Source: Anastrepha obliqua
Lineage: Eukaryota > Arthropoda > Insecta > Diptera > Tephritidae
DNA length: 64,000 bases
Assembly (NCBI RefSeq): GCF_027943255.1
Contig: NC_072893.1
Span: 2,232,001-2,296,000 of the forward strand
Direction: 5' to 3'
Positions 1-12,949 of the stretch are shown here, in pieces. The translations under genes and the position numbers were made by a program. The notes under the pieces are model-generated. The model was not told where the DNA came from, did no database searches, and saw only the letters and a list, made by a program, of their open reading frames with translations. The stretch's first letter is position 1. Every line of letters begins with the position of its first letter.

Positions 1-600
1 ACAAAAAAATATAAATCTTATGTTCCTGCATATGCAAAACCATGAAAAAATATGTAAATAAATAAAATGTAATAAAATATAAAATAAAAAAATAGAAATA
101 ATAATAAAATAAAATTTTGCACAAAAAAGCAACAACAACGATGTGATTATCACAGAGATCTGGTCAAACTTATGATCCGTTCTTCTCGATGTTAGTTTAA
201 CAGCACAGCCTTTTGTAACTCACTTGAAGTTAACATCAAATTATATGAAGTAAATCAAAAAACTTTTATTTCAGATACATTTTACTCGTAGATCGGATGA
301 GATTTTTGTAGAACATTTTTCTGATACACTTTGAGGCATAAACTATTACGGCAAATTGGTTGATTTTATATTGATAAGCAACTAAAGTAACAACAACAAA
401 TTAATAAAAATTGCTTAGCTCCTACAAAGCCATATTATGCCGATTTTCAGTTGAAATATCGTTTTCCTGAAAATGTGAGTTATTTAGAGTTAATGCTTCA
501 TCTTCAATGCTGTGAAGATTCAAACAGCAAATGTCGTACAGAAAACATCCCCATATACATAGATAATATTTACTATGTATTACTAATTATTGACCATTTT
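1..600. other. AT-rich unique DNA, no gene seen
   Basis: No frame of protein character is visible on either strand. Positions about 51-115 are an A-rich low-complexity run built from AATA/AAAT units. I see no transposon end or coding remnant before about 650. Confidence 0.6.
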
Positions 601-654
601 TTTTAAGTGCTCTGGAATGCCATCTCGGCCTTCGCAATGCCTCTAACTTATTAA

Positions 655-870
655 TTTAGACGTTCCAGCAAGATGGCAACCAGCCTATCAAAATACCGAT
701 CTCTTGCGAAATAAGTGCGGTATTCGTGTAATCAGAGGTCTTGTCCGCTGACAATGGACGGTTAAGAGCTTGATTTGACCTTGTTCGTTTCATTTTTGTG
801 GAGTTTTGCAAAAGATCGATGTTATGTAGATAGATAGTCAAGGAACCCTCAGACGGTTTGGACCACCTTG
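655..870 (+). pseudogene. DD41D mariner-type transposase, C-terminal scrap
   Basis: From about 660 the plus strand reads FQQDGNQPI, then in the next frame NTDLLRNKCGIRVI, followed by a decayed RRGPV-QW stretch and a (C/S)DL-TPLDFFLW-like stretch across several frame shifts. This is the order seen around the second and third catalytic aspartates in the better DD41D copies of this window (23837-24744 and 1524-2597). The copy is short, has stops and at least two frame shifts, and no inverted repeat could be assigned. It is an old fragment with no coding capacity. The family call rests on motif order only; a database alignment would settle it. Confidence 0.6.
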
Positions 871-1085
871 TACGAGTACATACGAGTACACGAATGGGGT
901 TTTGCGTGATTACTAGACATCGGATTCTTATGCAAGTGCATATTTTTGTTTAACATCACATGAAGTTCGCACCTAGGTAGAAACTCATCATAATAAAAAT
1001 TGAATTAATAGGATCCTATGTTTTACATATTTCCATATTTTTGCATGTTTTTGCATATTTGCATATATTTTGCATAAAAATCCGA

Positions 1086-1320
1086 TCTCTAGTGATTACC
1101 ATTCGGAATTCAGGGTACGTAGGTTCGAATCTCTGTGAAACACCAAATTGAAGAAAACGTTTTTTTCTAATAGCGGTCGCTCTGGCATGAAAAAGCTCCT
1201 CATAAAAACCATTTGCCGTTCGGAGTTGGCTTAAAACTGTAGGCCCCTCCATTTGTGAAACAACATCAAGACGCACACCACAAATAGAAGGAGGAGATCA
1301 GCCAAACACGAAGAAAGGGT
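1086..1320 (+). mobile_element. tRNA-derived SINE, copy 1 (5' truncated)
   Basis: The copy starts inside the tRNA-like head (GTGATTACCATTCGGAATTC) and has a B-box-like GGTTCGAAT at 1122-1130. The body follows (CATGAAAAAGCTCCTCAT, TTTGCCGTTCGGAGTTGG, CATCAAGACGCACACCACAA) and it ends in a simple (AT) run near 1320. The same body occurs at 2985-3287 (minus), 16793-17003 (plus) and in scraps at 23735-23805, 31805-31955 and 43086-43170. The A box is missing here. A SINE has no coding capacity and depends on LINE enzymes. Confidence 0.8.
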
Positions 1321-1523
1321 GTATATATATAAGTATATAAAGAATCAACAAACTTATGGACTGACAAGTTTCTTTAAAGGAACTAAAGAGCTTCTTATAA
1401 GTAATTTTGCTCCACTCCTCTCCAAAGTTCTATCGATCCTAACGCTGAATAACTTTGTCATTTACCAACCGATCGACTTCAGCATACATGTTTCAGATAC
1501 GTCAATTCAGTACAATTTCAACC

Positions 1524-2697
1524 ACGGATCGCTTTACACCGACACAACGCGCTGAAATAGTGACGCGAAAATAGTGGTTCTATTGTTCTAACTCAACGGG
1601 CATATCGCAAAAATGATCGCGGCAAACTGGCACCGTCTGACAATACTATTCGTCGTTTGGTGTCGAATTTTTTTGAGTACGGGACAGTAGGAGATCGTCA
1701 ACATACCGTTCATCAACGACCAAGACGTTCCAATGAACTTGTTAAAGCAGTGAGGGAGAGCGTTGCTCAGGAGCCAACAGTGTCGTATCGTCGTAGCGCT
1801 CAACATTTGGCGTCAGTGAAACCACAATGCGGCGCATTTTAAAAGACGATTTAAAATTTTTTCCGTATAAAGTGCAATTGACACAAAGAATATTGTGGAC
1901 AGACCATTCATGGTGCTTGAAATACGGCCAAAGAGTCGCTCGAATGGTTGACAGTGAACCCAATTTTTGGAAGGAAATTTTAATGACTGACCAGGCACAT
2001 TTTAACTTCAGAGAGGTTATGGCAGCGTGAATATACAAAATTGCCGCATTTGGGGAACAGAGAATCCACACGAGATCCATGAAACGCCATTGCATGACCG
2101 GAAAGTAACTGTTTGAGCCGGCATTTGCGCCAAAACCATCATTGGGCCATATTTTTACCGAGAAAACGAAACGGTCGATGGAAACCGATATCGAAGGATG
2201 TTGGCTCATTATGTCTGCCCACAAATGCGTGAGAAAGGTTTAGGCGGTTGCTGGTTTCAACAAGATGGTGCGCCATGCCACACGGCGAATGAAACAATTG
2301 AATTTCTGCACCGAAAATTCCTGGGATGTCTAGTGTCAAAAAGAGGCGCCATCGACTGGCCCCCCAAATCACCAGACTTAACTCACCCGGACTTCTTTTT
2401 GAGGGGTTATCTGAAAAGTAAGGTTTACGCCAACAAGCCGCAGATTATTGACCAGCATAAGGCAAAAACTCGTATCGAAATCGACGTTATAAAACCAGAA
2501 ATGCTTGACAAGGTGATGGCAAACGCAGAAAAAAAATCGGAGTTTGTGATTGCTAATAAAGGGAGCCACTTGATTGATATTGTATTCAAAAAATAGTTTT
2601 GTAAATAACCAAACCAAATAAAAATACCTCACTTATACAAATCAATTCTTTTTTTTTCAAAGTTATTCAATGTTTTCATACCGAAATAAAAGATGGG
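1524..2697 (+). pseudogene. DD41D mariner-type element, near full-length but broken
   Basis: The transposase begins at 1524 with ACG in place of ATG (then DRFTPTQRAEIVTRK) and runs through the helix-turn-helix region (SDNTIRRLVSNFFEYGTV), MRRILKDDLKFFPYKVQLTQ and the block ILMTDQAHFNF, which holds the first catalytic D region. It ends with WFQQDGAPCHTANETIEFL and WPPKSPDLTHPDFFL and stops at 2594-2596. The spacing between the D of QQD and the D of HPDFF is 41 residues, the DD41D signature of the rosa-type mariner relatives known from tephritid flies. There are frame shifts near 1600, 1830 and 2020 and a stop at the conserved VW motif (TGA, about 2115). A likely 3' terminus, GGGGCACCCTGTA, lies at about 2694-2706. 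I found no matching 5' end. Confidence 0.85.
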
Positions 2698-2984
2698 GCA
2701 CCCTGTATTTAGCCTGTTTTCTTTTTTGTTTTTGTTTTGTTCGTGGATAAGGAGGAGCTGCCATCGCAGCAGTGGTATATCATGAGACTAAAAAACTCCC
2801 CCTCGTTTGGAACCGTCGCCCAGCTTTGAACTGCTTTCGCATTACGTCAGAGTGGCGTTCCATTAAGTTTTTAGCCTTAGCCATAACCTAAAAATATATA
2901 ATTAACAAAATCAGTCTTTTTAATGCATTCGAAAACCCCAATGAAGGTTACTTTGTATTTGGCTAAGTTCTAATTCACATTTGT

Positions 2985-3287
2985 TGTACACTCTTTTTTT
3001 TGGGTTTTTGGCCGAGCTCCTGCTCCTATTTGTGGTGTGCGTCTTGATGTTGTTCCACAAATGGAGGGACCTACAGTTTCAAGCCGACTCCGAACGGCAG
3101 ATAATTTTAATGAGGAGCTTTTTCATGGCAGAAATACACTCGGAGGTTTGCCTTTGCCTGCCTAGGGGCGACCTCTATTAGAAAAATGTTTTTCTTAATT
3201 TGGTGTTTCACCGAGATTCGAACCTACGTTCTCTCTGTGAATTCCGAATGGTAGTCACGCACCAACCCATTTGGCTACGAGGGCCGA
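2985..3287 (-). mobile_element. tRNA-derived SINE, copy 2 (fullest copy)
   Basis: Read on the minus strand, this copy has an A-box-like TAGCCAAATGGGTTGG (about 3260-3277) and a B box GGTTCGAATCTCGG (3211-3224). The shared body with GCCGTTCGGAGTCGGC and AACATCAAGACGCACACC follows, ending near 2985 in an A/T run. The A and B boxes make it an RNA polymerase III-type tRNA-derived SINE. It is the most complete copy in the window and gives the family structure: tRNA-like head, unrelated body of about 200 bp, short tail. Confidence 0.85.
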
Positions 3288-3289
3288 TG

Positions 3290-6200
3290 GATGGATTTAC
3301 TCACAGCTTTATTGGAAAATGGATTTTGATTAGCCGTGGTGTGCCTCATTATTTGAGTACTGCTGAGTACCTACTCATGAACGCTCCTATGAAATAGAAG
3401 GAGAGGATATACATACATTTCCGATGCTTGCAATATGGGATCTCACTCGGAATAACAATTTTAAAAAGTTTCTTCGCTCTCGAGCGCACCTTGTATTTCC
3501 AAAGTGACGTTTCCACTGTAAAATATACTCATATCTTTATTTGCACGGGGGACCACCTGCCCTTACCAACTTTATAGTAACCTAATTATCGATTGACACT
3601 TCTACAGAACATCGATCTATTACGTTTGCTGCTCCTTTTCGGCCGAAATTTATTACCCACTTCTCATCTGTTCTATGTTATAGTCAATACGCCCTTCTGT
3701 CGGCTTTATTTTTCTTCGGAGCAGTTGTATAAAGTAAAGTCTTCGCTTTCAACTCATTTTTATTCTCACTCAATCAGACATCCGAGCAGACAAACCCATC
3801 AACGGGCATCCACTTATCCATACTTGTCCACAAAGCAATTGAACGTAAACAAATCAAGAAATATCAACTTTCTGCCAACAAAAGCAAATTACTGGTGAGT
3901 ACTTGGAAATACATCTGAATGGTTTTGACACAAAAGTTCCAATAGAATTAATAACCCTTTCACTCCTCCATTGAAATTTCCCCACAAAGTGCAGTTGCTG
4001 AACGAATGAAGTGAATTTTTGTTGTGGGCTTGTAATTGAAACTTTTACAAGCTCCATATTTGTATCTCCTCCCTTTCCCACTTAAGCCTACATAACTGTG
4101 CTTTTAACCCACTCCCTCAGCATATATGTATGTATGTGTGCACGGGTATATATGGAGGGCGAGTCGCTTACCACTGTCCGGGGTTGTATGGTGATCTACC
4201 GCACTTAAGTTCTTGTAATTTTGCACTTTTAATTAATGACATCAATTTGTCTCCAGCACAATTTGGGGTTGCCTAAAACAATAACCGTTTGAGCCAAAGA
4301 AAAACAAAGTCAAAAAAATATGAAACGCTTTTAGAGGCAGCAAATAAAGTTTTTTCCGCATACAATCGCATGGAATAGATCTGAGTGCGTATTCGTAGTT
4401 GGTGTTTTTGTTGTGGCAAAATCAGTCCACCATAAATGCCAACACGTTTAGGCCGCTAACGAAGAACAGAGGGCGTATATGAAGTGATGAATGGCGTGTT
4501 AACAAGATTTTATTTATATTTCTTTCGGCTTGTTGTTATGGTTGGTTGGTGTATTTCAAGCGTAAAGAATGGCCTTTGACAGTGACACTTTACGCATTTT
4601 AAGAACAAACTGCCTTCAGCTGCAGCTCGTGGCGGGAACTTTTGAAATCTCCATACAAGGATATCGAAAAATATTGTAATTGTGCTTCCGAGGTTGAAAA
4701 AGGGGGGTGACAGCGGCTCGAAATTGATTAATTGGTTTGTGTGCGTCTAATTAAACAGAAACGCGCGCCACTGTGCCGCAGCAGTTGACGCAAATTAAGC
4801 GCCGCTTCTGCCGACGTTTTCTCCGTGAAAGGCACTTAACCAACCACACCTCGCTGCTCCATTCGGCTTGTTCGTGCAAGCAAAATACATTTCCTGTTGA
4901 AACTGTTCTCACACCACGCCTGAGCAATTAAGTGGTGAATACATTTCAAATGGTGCCTAAAAGTATGCAACGCAAGTTAAAGTGCTTAAAATTCAATTTT
5001 AATTAATAAGATTGCTACTCAGTGTGGCGCGCATGCATAAGTCGATCTACAGTGGGCCAAATACCGTACACAGACTTAATTAAAAGTGAAATAACGCGAA
5101 ATCACAAATATGAATTTAAATTTTAAAATATAAATTCAACGCCGTACAATAAACAAAGCAGTTCATTAAAGGTGCAGTTCTTTGATTGTTTTTAGGAGAC
5201 CAGGTGGGCTGCTTATAATTACTTGTACTTACTGAGAAAAATCTGCAACGTATTATCGAATACGTTCTGAATATTGCGATCCACTTTTTTCTCGATTTTT
5301 CTACACAATTAATTCCCTTTCGCAGGCGACGAAGTGTGCAAACATTAATCAAATTAAAGTTTATGTAAAAGAGGAAGGGGGAGGGGAAGAGCAAAATGCC
5401 CAAAGTCAGCGCATGAAACGGAATATGAAATTTCGAAAGTCTGTCGCTTACATTTTCAATTAAATAAGGAATGATTTACGCCAAAATGTGCTTAAATAAT
5501 TTAACTACAACTTGTAAATCAAATAAACAAAACCGCATAACATAATTTGTGTTTTTAACAGATTTACTTGAAGTGCGCCACCCCTCGAGCAACTGTCTCC
5601 CCGACTGGTAAGGGGACGCAGAACAAGTAGCCATTAGCTAACTGACATGAATTACATAGAATCGGGAGAAAACAGAAAAACAAACTAAAGTAGTAGAAAA
5701 AATCATGAGCTATTTCATGCAAGATAGGCGAGCGTCGTAGCATTGCATGCAGTCCATCCAGTCCGGGCTCGCGAAAAAGTCATTGAAAAAACGCTGTGTC
5801 GCTTTTGTCCTCAGATTTACTTACAGGCCAGCTTCAAAAGCACAACAAGAAAGGTCAAACGCCCAGAAGCGTCAGGCAAACGAAAAAAAAAAACAAAGAA
5901 GGAAAAAGAATTTTTTTGTGAGGATAAAAGAAAATCAACAAGGGAAAAGCAGCAAAACAACGAAAATAACACCCCCGAGCATAAATTTTTCAATCAATTA
6001 GGTTTCTTTAAAGTTTTCCACCCTACCCTCCGCAAACCCACACAACCGCAAGGTACAGAGCGTCTTTGGTGTTGCCAAATCTTATTTGATTTGGAGCGGA
6101 GCAAGAAAAAAATCTCACCCTTATCGACGGCTATGTCACCGCGGCAGAACTCGAACGCTTTGTGTGCTCGCTTGTGGCATTTTAACGTGCCTCCAAAGCG

Positions 6201-6880
6201 ACGGCTCGCTGATTTATGTGCTTTTTAATGTGGCTAGAGTAAGCGATATTTAATTATACATGAATTAATGGAATTTTCGCATTAACGAAAAATTTGGTGA
6301 AAGCGTTAAAAGGTCGTCGAAAGATGTGACCACAATGTGACTTCGTTAAACAATAGAAATTATAGACATTTTATGTAAGTTTGGAATGTCCTTCAACCAA
6401 ACATTGCACGCAAATGCACTAACTGTGCGATTAGATTATCTGGCTATTGATAGTAACGGCGGTTTTGGAACTGTTATAGTGGTGCAAAAATGCTGGGCCT
6501 CTCCTAAAAGCTACAATAGACTCAAAGGTGTTTGATGATCAATGCAGCGATCTGAAATTTTTTTGTTGTTACAAACGTGGAGATTTTGATTATTCTTCTA
6601 GTAAATTTAAAATTTTATAATTTTTGTTTGTTTTCGAAGTGCACCTGAATAGAAAAGTATTAATTGAAGTGAGTTAATGTGCATCGTAGGGGTGTATAAA
6701 ACGGAAAGATGAGTGTCATAGGGTTTTGTGAGGTGATGCCTCCGGGTATGCAGAATCCATTCACTCACGTTTCTGCAACATTGGGCAACGTGTGGGACAT
6801 TGCGTATCCACAAAAGAATAAAGTGAATTTCGGTGGACATTAGGATGAAGGCTAAAGGTTGTGGCCTATACATTCATCAG
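3290..6880. other. Single-copy-looking DNA, no gene seen
   Basis: Open frames here are short and overlap on both strands. The longest (5743-6228 plus, 161 codons) is lysine-rich because of an A-rich tract at about 5880-5960 and shows no domain. I see no transposon remains, splice-flanked exon or RNA gene. It could contain host regulatory DNA, but nothing in a single sequence shows that. Confidence 0.5.
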
Positions 6881-7370
6881 AAGGTGCCTTGAGTGGTTAG
6901 CATTGAGCAGGAAATTCGCTACATAAACATGTATCGAGCGAGGTTTTAGCTGAATGAGGACTATCGATATCGATAACTTTGGTTTGACAGCTGAGAATGG
7001 CAAATTCTGTCGACATTTCTGTTCAGTAAAGTTTGACAAGGCAGGATGGCTTCATATGTAGAAGTCCACGCAAGTGAGGATAGTTACTGATCGCCATTTA
7101 CTTGGGAGTAGCCAAGACAATTCTTCTGCATATGGTTCAAGCAGCTCACAACTTCCGGGATTAGCCCAAGTATCCTCTGAGTAGCTTCCGACCACACGTT
7201 CGGGAGTGAGCTAACGTGAGAAGGCGCAGCATTGCAGGATAGGTGGTTGTGCGCTAGGTTTGGGATCCGCCACTTAAAAATCCCCCCAATGAAAATATTA
7301 AAAAACCCTCGGACGAGAACTTCTTATACTGATGACGACCTCTGAAAACGGACTAAGGACTACTTTTTGA

Positions 7371-9110
7371 GGGCATGCACCTGGAATGTCCGGTCCCTTA
7401 ATGGGGAAGGAGCCTCTACCCGGCTGGTTGATGTCGCTCATCCACGCCCCGACGAAAGAGAAGGACAATGCGACCAAAGATTCCTTCTATGAGCGCCTGG
7501 AACGTCCCTACGAGTGCTGCTCCCACCACGACATAAAAATCTTGCTTGGCGACTTCAACGCCAGGATGGGCAAGGCGGGAATTTTTGGACCCACAGTCGC
7601 AAAATTCAGCCTGCACAACGAAACATCCGGTAACAGACAGAGGCTGGTCGACTTCGCCAAGGCCCGAAACATGGTAGTCTGGAGCACCAATTTCCAGCAT
7701 AAAAAGATACACCAAGCTACCTGGCTGTCTCCTGATCGAAAAACGCGAAACCAGATCGATCTTGTTGTGATAGATAGAAGATACGCCTTTAGTGTATTAG
7801 ATGTACGTACGATCCATGGACCCAAAATCGACTCGGATCACTACCTTGTTGCAGCCAAACTGCGCACACGCCTCTGTTCCGCAAAAAACGTGCATCTACC
7901 TACGCAATGAATGTTCAACATCGAAAAGCTGCAATCACAACAGACAGCCAGAAGATTTGCTACTCGACTCTCATTCCTGCTCTCAGAGAGTACTGCCCAA
8001 TAAATCGGCATGCATGAGCGATGGAGCAACATTTCTCGTTCTCTACGTACCGCCGCCGAGGATGAAATCGGATTCCGGCGAGCCCGAAACAGTTGATACG
8101 ACGAGGAATGTCATGCTGCCGCAGAAAGAAAGGATACCGCTTATAGAGCCACGCTGCGCCAAATCTTGGAAAATACCCTTGAAAGGAGAGTCGATACACA
8201 CCATCTTTTCGTCGATTTCAAAGCTGCATTCGACAGAACGAAAAGGAGTTACCTGTATGCCGCGATGTCTGAATTTGCAAAACTAATACGGCTGTGCAAG
8301 ATGACGTTGCTCAACACCAGCAGCGCCGTCAGAATTGGAAAGGAACTCTCCGAGCCGTTTGATACCAAACGAGGTTTCAGACAGGGGACTCGCTGTCATG
8401 TGACTTCTTTAACCTGATATTGGAGAGCATCGTACGAGCCGCAAAATTTAATCGTTCAGGCACAATTTTTTATAAGAGCGTACAATTGTTGTCGTATCCT
8501 GCTGATATTGACATCATCTGCCTTAACAACCGCACTGTTAGTTCTGACGTCTCCAAACTGGATAAAGAAGCAAAGCGAATGGGTCTGGTAGTGAACGAGG
8601 ACAAAACGAAGTACCTCCTTTCATCAAACAAACAGTGCTACTTTGGACTAAGTAGACAAGTGAGTAGTAAAGTCCTCTCTCGACGAACAAAACTAACACT
8701 CTACAAGGCTCTGTTCATGCCTGTCCTATCATATGACGCAGAAGCGTGGACGATGATAGCATGCGATGAAGTGTAGTGTTTGACAGAAAGATACTGCACA
8801 AGATTTTTGGACCTTTGCACGTTAGCAACGGCGAGTTTCGCAGGAGATGGAACGATGAGCTGTATGAGCTTTACGACGACACAGACATAGGGCAGCGTTG
8901 GTTGGGTCAGGTCGTCCGAATGGATACAAATGCTCCGGCTCTAAAAAATATTTGATGCGGTACCAGCTGGTCGTAGCAGAGGAGGAGAAAGGTCTCCTCT
9001 GCGTTGGAAGGATCAGGTGGAGAAGGACTTGAGTTAACTTGTTGTGTCCAACTAAAGCGGTTAGCATGAGAAAGCTGTTATCGCGCCAATTAAGAAGAAG
9101 AAGGAGGTAT
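7371..9110 (+). pseudogene. RTE-like non-LTR retrotransposon, internally deleted
   Basis: One eroded open reading frame encodes an AP-endonuclease, then a reverse transcriptase, then a C-terminal tail. The endonuclease begins ACTWNVRSLNGEG (7377), loses about 90 residues, and resumes with ILLGDFNARMG (about 7543), FQHKKIHQATWLSPD, RNQID and DSDHYLVAAKL. After another deletion the reverse transcriptase shows HLFVDFKAAFD (about 8205), SEPFDTKRGFRQG and, in place of the YADD active site, YPADID (about 8496-8513), so it is catalytically dead. The tail has YFGLSRQVSSKVLSRRTKLTLYK and RKILHKIFGP. It ends in CGCGCCAATTA (9082-9092) plus (AAG)n. The layout resembles the CFDP2/RTE-like family; the clade assignment is from memory of motifs. 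A second copy of the same family lies at 62115-62678. Confidence 0.85.
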
Positions 9111-9227
9111 GGCAAGACACCACGACTTGTTCGGTTAGCACCTGAACAATTCTTCAGAAATTCTTTGTAGAACTTTCCTTTGAAAAAAAAAATCTCTTCG
9201 CGAAGTTCTTAGAGTAATGGCGACATC

Positions 9228-9345
9228 ATCAGTCCTTATTTCTTTCGAAATGAGGAAGTGGCTGCTGTTACGGTGAATAGCTAGCGCTATCGAGCCATGC
9301 TGATTGAATTTTTATTTCCTAAAATTAATCAGCTACACATCGGAC
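9228..9345 (+). pseudogene. DD41D transposase scrap
   Basis: The plus strand reads YFFRNEEVAAVTVNS, a stop, then RYRAMLIEFLFPKI. This matches the segment just upstream of the FQQDG motif in the better DD41D copies (compare GPYFFKNEAGHIVTVNG and ERYRAMINDFFVPEL at about 24190-24290). Only about 38 codons survive, with one stop. It sits between two RTE-like LINE copies and is too short to place in a subfamily. Confidence 0.6.
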
Positions 9346-9644
9346 GTTTAGATGCTCTCTCTCAGTTGGTTGAAAACGGTTTCAATTTGAACCAATTAGC
9401 ATTTTAAGTGGGAAAATAAGCCACAGGATTGTTTGGACGTTGCTTACATTTACGTAAAATGCAATTTTTGATGAAGGTCAAATAATGCTTCTGGATTAGA
9501 CTTGTTCTCATTTGACGACTGCAGTATACCCCATAGGGCATTTGATTACCTTTATTTGAAGAATGAAATTTTTTCACTACTTCTTTGTAAATTACACTCT
9601 GAAGAAGTTAAAGATAAAGCGACCAAAGTTCACTTTTAGAAGTG

Positions 9645-10372
9645 CTCAGAGCTACAGTGGTGCGCAAAACAAAGTACCTGCTGCCAACACACGAAGAGTC
9701 TTCTTGGACAATATGCCAGTGTTGACAACCAACACTTCAAAGTTGTGAAGGACTTTGTCTATCTTGGGACCAGCATTAACAACAGAAATGACGTCAGCTT
9801 ATAGATAAAACGGAGAGTAACTCTTGGCAACAGTTGTTACTCTGTGCTCAGTAGGCAATTGAGAGTAGCTCCAGTAGCATTGAGTAGAGCTCCACTCTCG
9901 AAGGACCAAACTGACACTGCAACATGACGATGTCAACAGCAGATGAGAAAGTTGGGGGAGTCTTCGAGGGAAAAATTCTACGTAAGATCTTTGGCCCCCT
10001 TCTCGTAAGTGAAGAGACCCGTGCATGATGGAACAGCGAGCTACATGAGCTATGTTCTTATATATGGGCAAAAACATAGCTAAGCGTGTACAAATAAAGC
10101 TGACTACTGTAAAATATGCTGGCTTGTCCATGTCATCCGTATCAAAGAACACGCGCCAGCAAGGCGAATTTACGACACGGTACCCCAAAAAGGTACATAG
10201 ATATGGAAGAGGAAGACCACCTCTCCGTCCGAAAGAAGAAGTGCTGCAGGTCCTGTCAGCACTCGAGATTTCCAAGTGGCACCAGCGAATGCAGGACAGA
10301 AACAGCTGGCGCGCTATTTTGGGTTCGGTTAAAACAGGCACGGTTGTAGCGCCACATACGTAAGTATGTAAA
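9645..10372 (+). pseudogene. RTE-like LINE, 3' half of reverse transcriptase ORF
   Basis: Pieces of one protein can be read in sequence with frame shifts: KTKYLLPTHE (about 9670), VVKDFVYLGTSINN (about 9743), LSRRTKLTLQ, a RKILRKIFGP-like stretch in another frame near 9970, then KRVQIK, APARRIYDTVPQK, RYGRGRPPLRPKEEVLQ and NSWRAILGS ending near 10360. These match the tail of the RTE-like copies at 7371-9110 and 62115-62678 in order, but the sequence is clearly more divergent, so it is an older copy or a related subfamily. No 3' simple-repeat tail was found. Confidence 0.75.
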
Positions 10373-11615
10373 GTACGATTGGTGTCCACGCGCGATACAA
10401 AAGTCATGCTTGAACTCATTTTCTTAATCTTGCCTAGCCTGGCGTTCGATATTATGTTGTATATGCATTTCTCTACACTCAAGAGGTTGTTGCATTTTGG
10501 TCAGCCTGAAAAAGTTGGTACGATAGGGAATAAAAGCTGCTACAGAAAAATGAATGCCCTATGCACTGCGACTAGAAGGAGAAATAGGTACTGTTAGAAC
10601 TTCGGCTAGCAATGACAAGCTCGTAAATTCGATTCGTATTGCAAGTATGAAAGACATTTTTTTCTGACAGGTTTCACTTCCTACTATGTCTTTCATTTGC
10701 TTTCCAAAACTCACCACCTTTCACGTAAAGAAAAACATTATTATGAGTATTTTGTCCAACGGCTTCTCATAAGCATAAAAATTATGTGCGACAACATTTT
10801 CCGAACAATAAGAACAAACGGTGGCTTTGCATATCTTATGGACTGAATTTTTTCAGCTAATGACTTAATTAAATTTTCTGAACTCTCCAAGTCGTTTAAA
10901 CCCTTTTAGTCACCACCTGTATCCCTAAGCGGTCATAAAGCGCGTTTGCATTTGATGAGCTCCGAAAGTATGCATATTTTTTGGATAATCCACCGAATTC
11001 CTCCTTCTTTTTTTCACCCAACCCTTCGAAGAGGCGAGTACATTACTTTTTCTGTCCTTGCGTTTCTAATGGCTAATTGCTGAACTTTGCACATAAAGCA
11101 GTCAGATACTCCTCCCCAGCCGTACTCCAGCAACAACGCCTTGTCACTGCAATGTTTGCGTGCATCCTTTTTCGCTTTTTTCCTCCTTTGTATATGATGA
11201 CGGTTGCCATTTGACTCTGCTCTATGGGCCAAAGCAAAAAGAATTACAAAAATGTTCCTTCTGAATAAAAAACAAAATTATAGAAAACGAGATAATGGTT
11301 TAAATATTTTTACAAATTGCGATAAAAGATAGTAATCATTTACTTCCTAGCTTCCGTTTTGAAACTTGTCAGATCGAGCCTAACAGGTCTATGTTCCACG
11401 AAGAGAGTAAAGTAAGTAAGTAAGTAAAGCGAGTAAAAAAGAACTTTCGTTAAATTCGAATAAAACATGAGTGGTACCATTTACCCGAAGAAGGAAACTA
11501 AGCCTTGAGAACAATATACGCATGCCTAAGGCTCTACGGTAAAACATGGCGTCTGCGGCCAAAGATGATGGCATAGTCTTATAAGACAATAATAGTGCCA
11601 ATTATCACCTTTGCC
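10373..11615. other. Intergenic DNA, no gene seen
   Basis: There are only short overlapping frames. A small (AAGT)n-like run lies at about 11406-11428. No transposase or reverse transcriptase motif was recognised. Confidence 0.5.
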
Positions 11616-11619
11616 TCCC

Positions 11620-12710
11620 TGGTACGGTGGCCAAAAGTAGGCCAAACTAAGACTTAGATAACACTTAGTAAGGTATACAGAATAGCCTGTCTGAGCGTAA
11701 CGGGAGCACTGCGAACCTGCCCCACAGCGGCTTTAGGAAGGGTCACTGGACTCATTCCACTATATTTTGTAGCCTAAGCGACGGCAATCAGTACAGCTCT
11801 AAGGCTTCCTAATCTATTCCATCTCAAAGTAGGCAATCTTACAGGACATGCAAGGATTCTGGGTTCAATCCTGAACTCTCCGTTTCTGACAGTCCACGAA
11901 ACAATGAAATATTCTTAAAACAGGGCGCACAGGTGTGGTTTACTGATGGGCCCATAATGTAAGACGGTAGTGCCGGGCTGGAATTGCCGGACCACTTTTC
12001 AAAAAAGCAATTGCAATGGGAAAAACCATTTCCATTTTTCAGGCGGAGAAGGTCCACGCCTTAGAGCTGTATTCCAGAGAATGTCTCTCTGACAGTCAAG
12101 CAGCTCTAAAATCGCTGGATAGCTTCTCATTCCAATCAAGGTTGGTCTGGGAATGTTTTAAAACCCTCAACACCCTAGCATCAAGAAATTTTGTTACCTT
12201 GATGTGGGTTCCGTACATGAGGGGGGCACGAAGTGAATGAAATTGCGGACACTTTCAAGAAAAAGGGGGCAAACACTCCCTTCATAGGCCCTGAACCTTT
12301 CTGCGGGGTAAATAATAGCTTCAATAGTGTATTTCTGCGTGAGCAGGAACAACGAGGCCTTATCGATTACTGGGGAGCCGAATCGGGCATGCGACAATAG
12401 AAAGACTCAAAAATCCAGAACGGATAAAGGCAGAAGCAATCTTTAACCTAAGCGGGAAGGACATAAAACTTTACACTGAACTACAAACAGGACATTGTAA
12501 ACTTAATTATCATATGAAAAAGATAGGTGCGATAGAAAACGATTCTTGTACTCTGCACAGAAAACAGCAGAACATATTCTACGCGACTGTCCAGCAGCTG
12601 CACAATGGATGTATTCAGGTCGCACAAACACCCAATCAATAAAAAAGGAAGTAAACATAGTAGGCCGCTGCGCTCTGAACATGCTCTGAGCGGGGTGAGG
12701 AGAGAGTGGT
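11620..12710 (+). pseudogene. Jockey/I-superfamily LINE: thumb, RNase H and zinc-knuckle remnant
   Basis: From about 11665 the sequence reads LSKVYRIACLSVTGALRTCP and TAALGRVTG, the region after the reverse-transcriptase palm in I/R1-like LINEs. From about 11935 it reads VWFTDGPIM, GPLFKKAIAMGKTISIFQAE, LSDSQAALKSLDSFSFQS, VTLMWVPYMRGHEVNEIAD, the four blocks of an RNase H domain, split over two frames. Further on, TGHCKLNYHMKKIGAIENDS, a CAE-like pair and AEHILRDCPAAAQWMY form the typical post-RNase H cysteine/histidine finger. Stops and frame shifts are frequent. It is a dead 3' half of a LINE. Confidence 0.75.
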
Positions 12711-12949
12711 ATCTATGTATATCGGCAATTCGGCAATAATGCGATTGATTATTTGCTGCAAAAAATAAAAGCTTTTATTAAATTTAGGCCGCCGCACCTC
12801 TGTAGTGTTTTCCAAGCGGAGGAAGCTGCAAATAAAGAAACTGTGGATTGATTGCTTACCTTTGCAATTACTGTAAGGGAGGTAAATATCATCCAGGAAC
12901 CTGTGGTTTGCTGCTGGAAAGATATGCCTTGCATCAATTCAACGGTCAC

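Noticed and set aside
5743..6228. 161-codon lysine-rich open frame
   Set aside because: Its composition comes from an A-rich tract, a second frame overlaps it, and there is no domain or start context.
9799..10482. 227-codon minus-strand frame
   Set aside because: It is antisense to an RTE-like LINE remnant whose motifs read on the plus strand.
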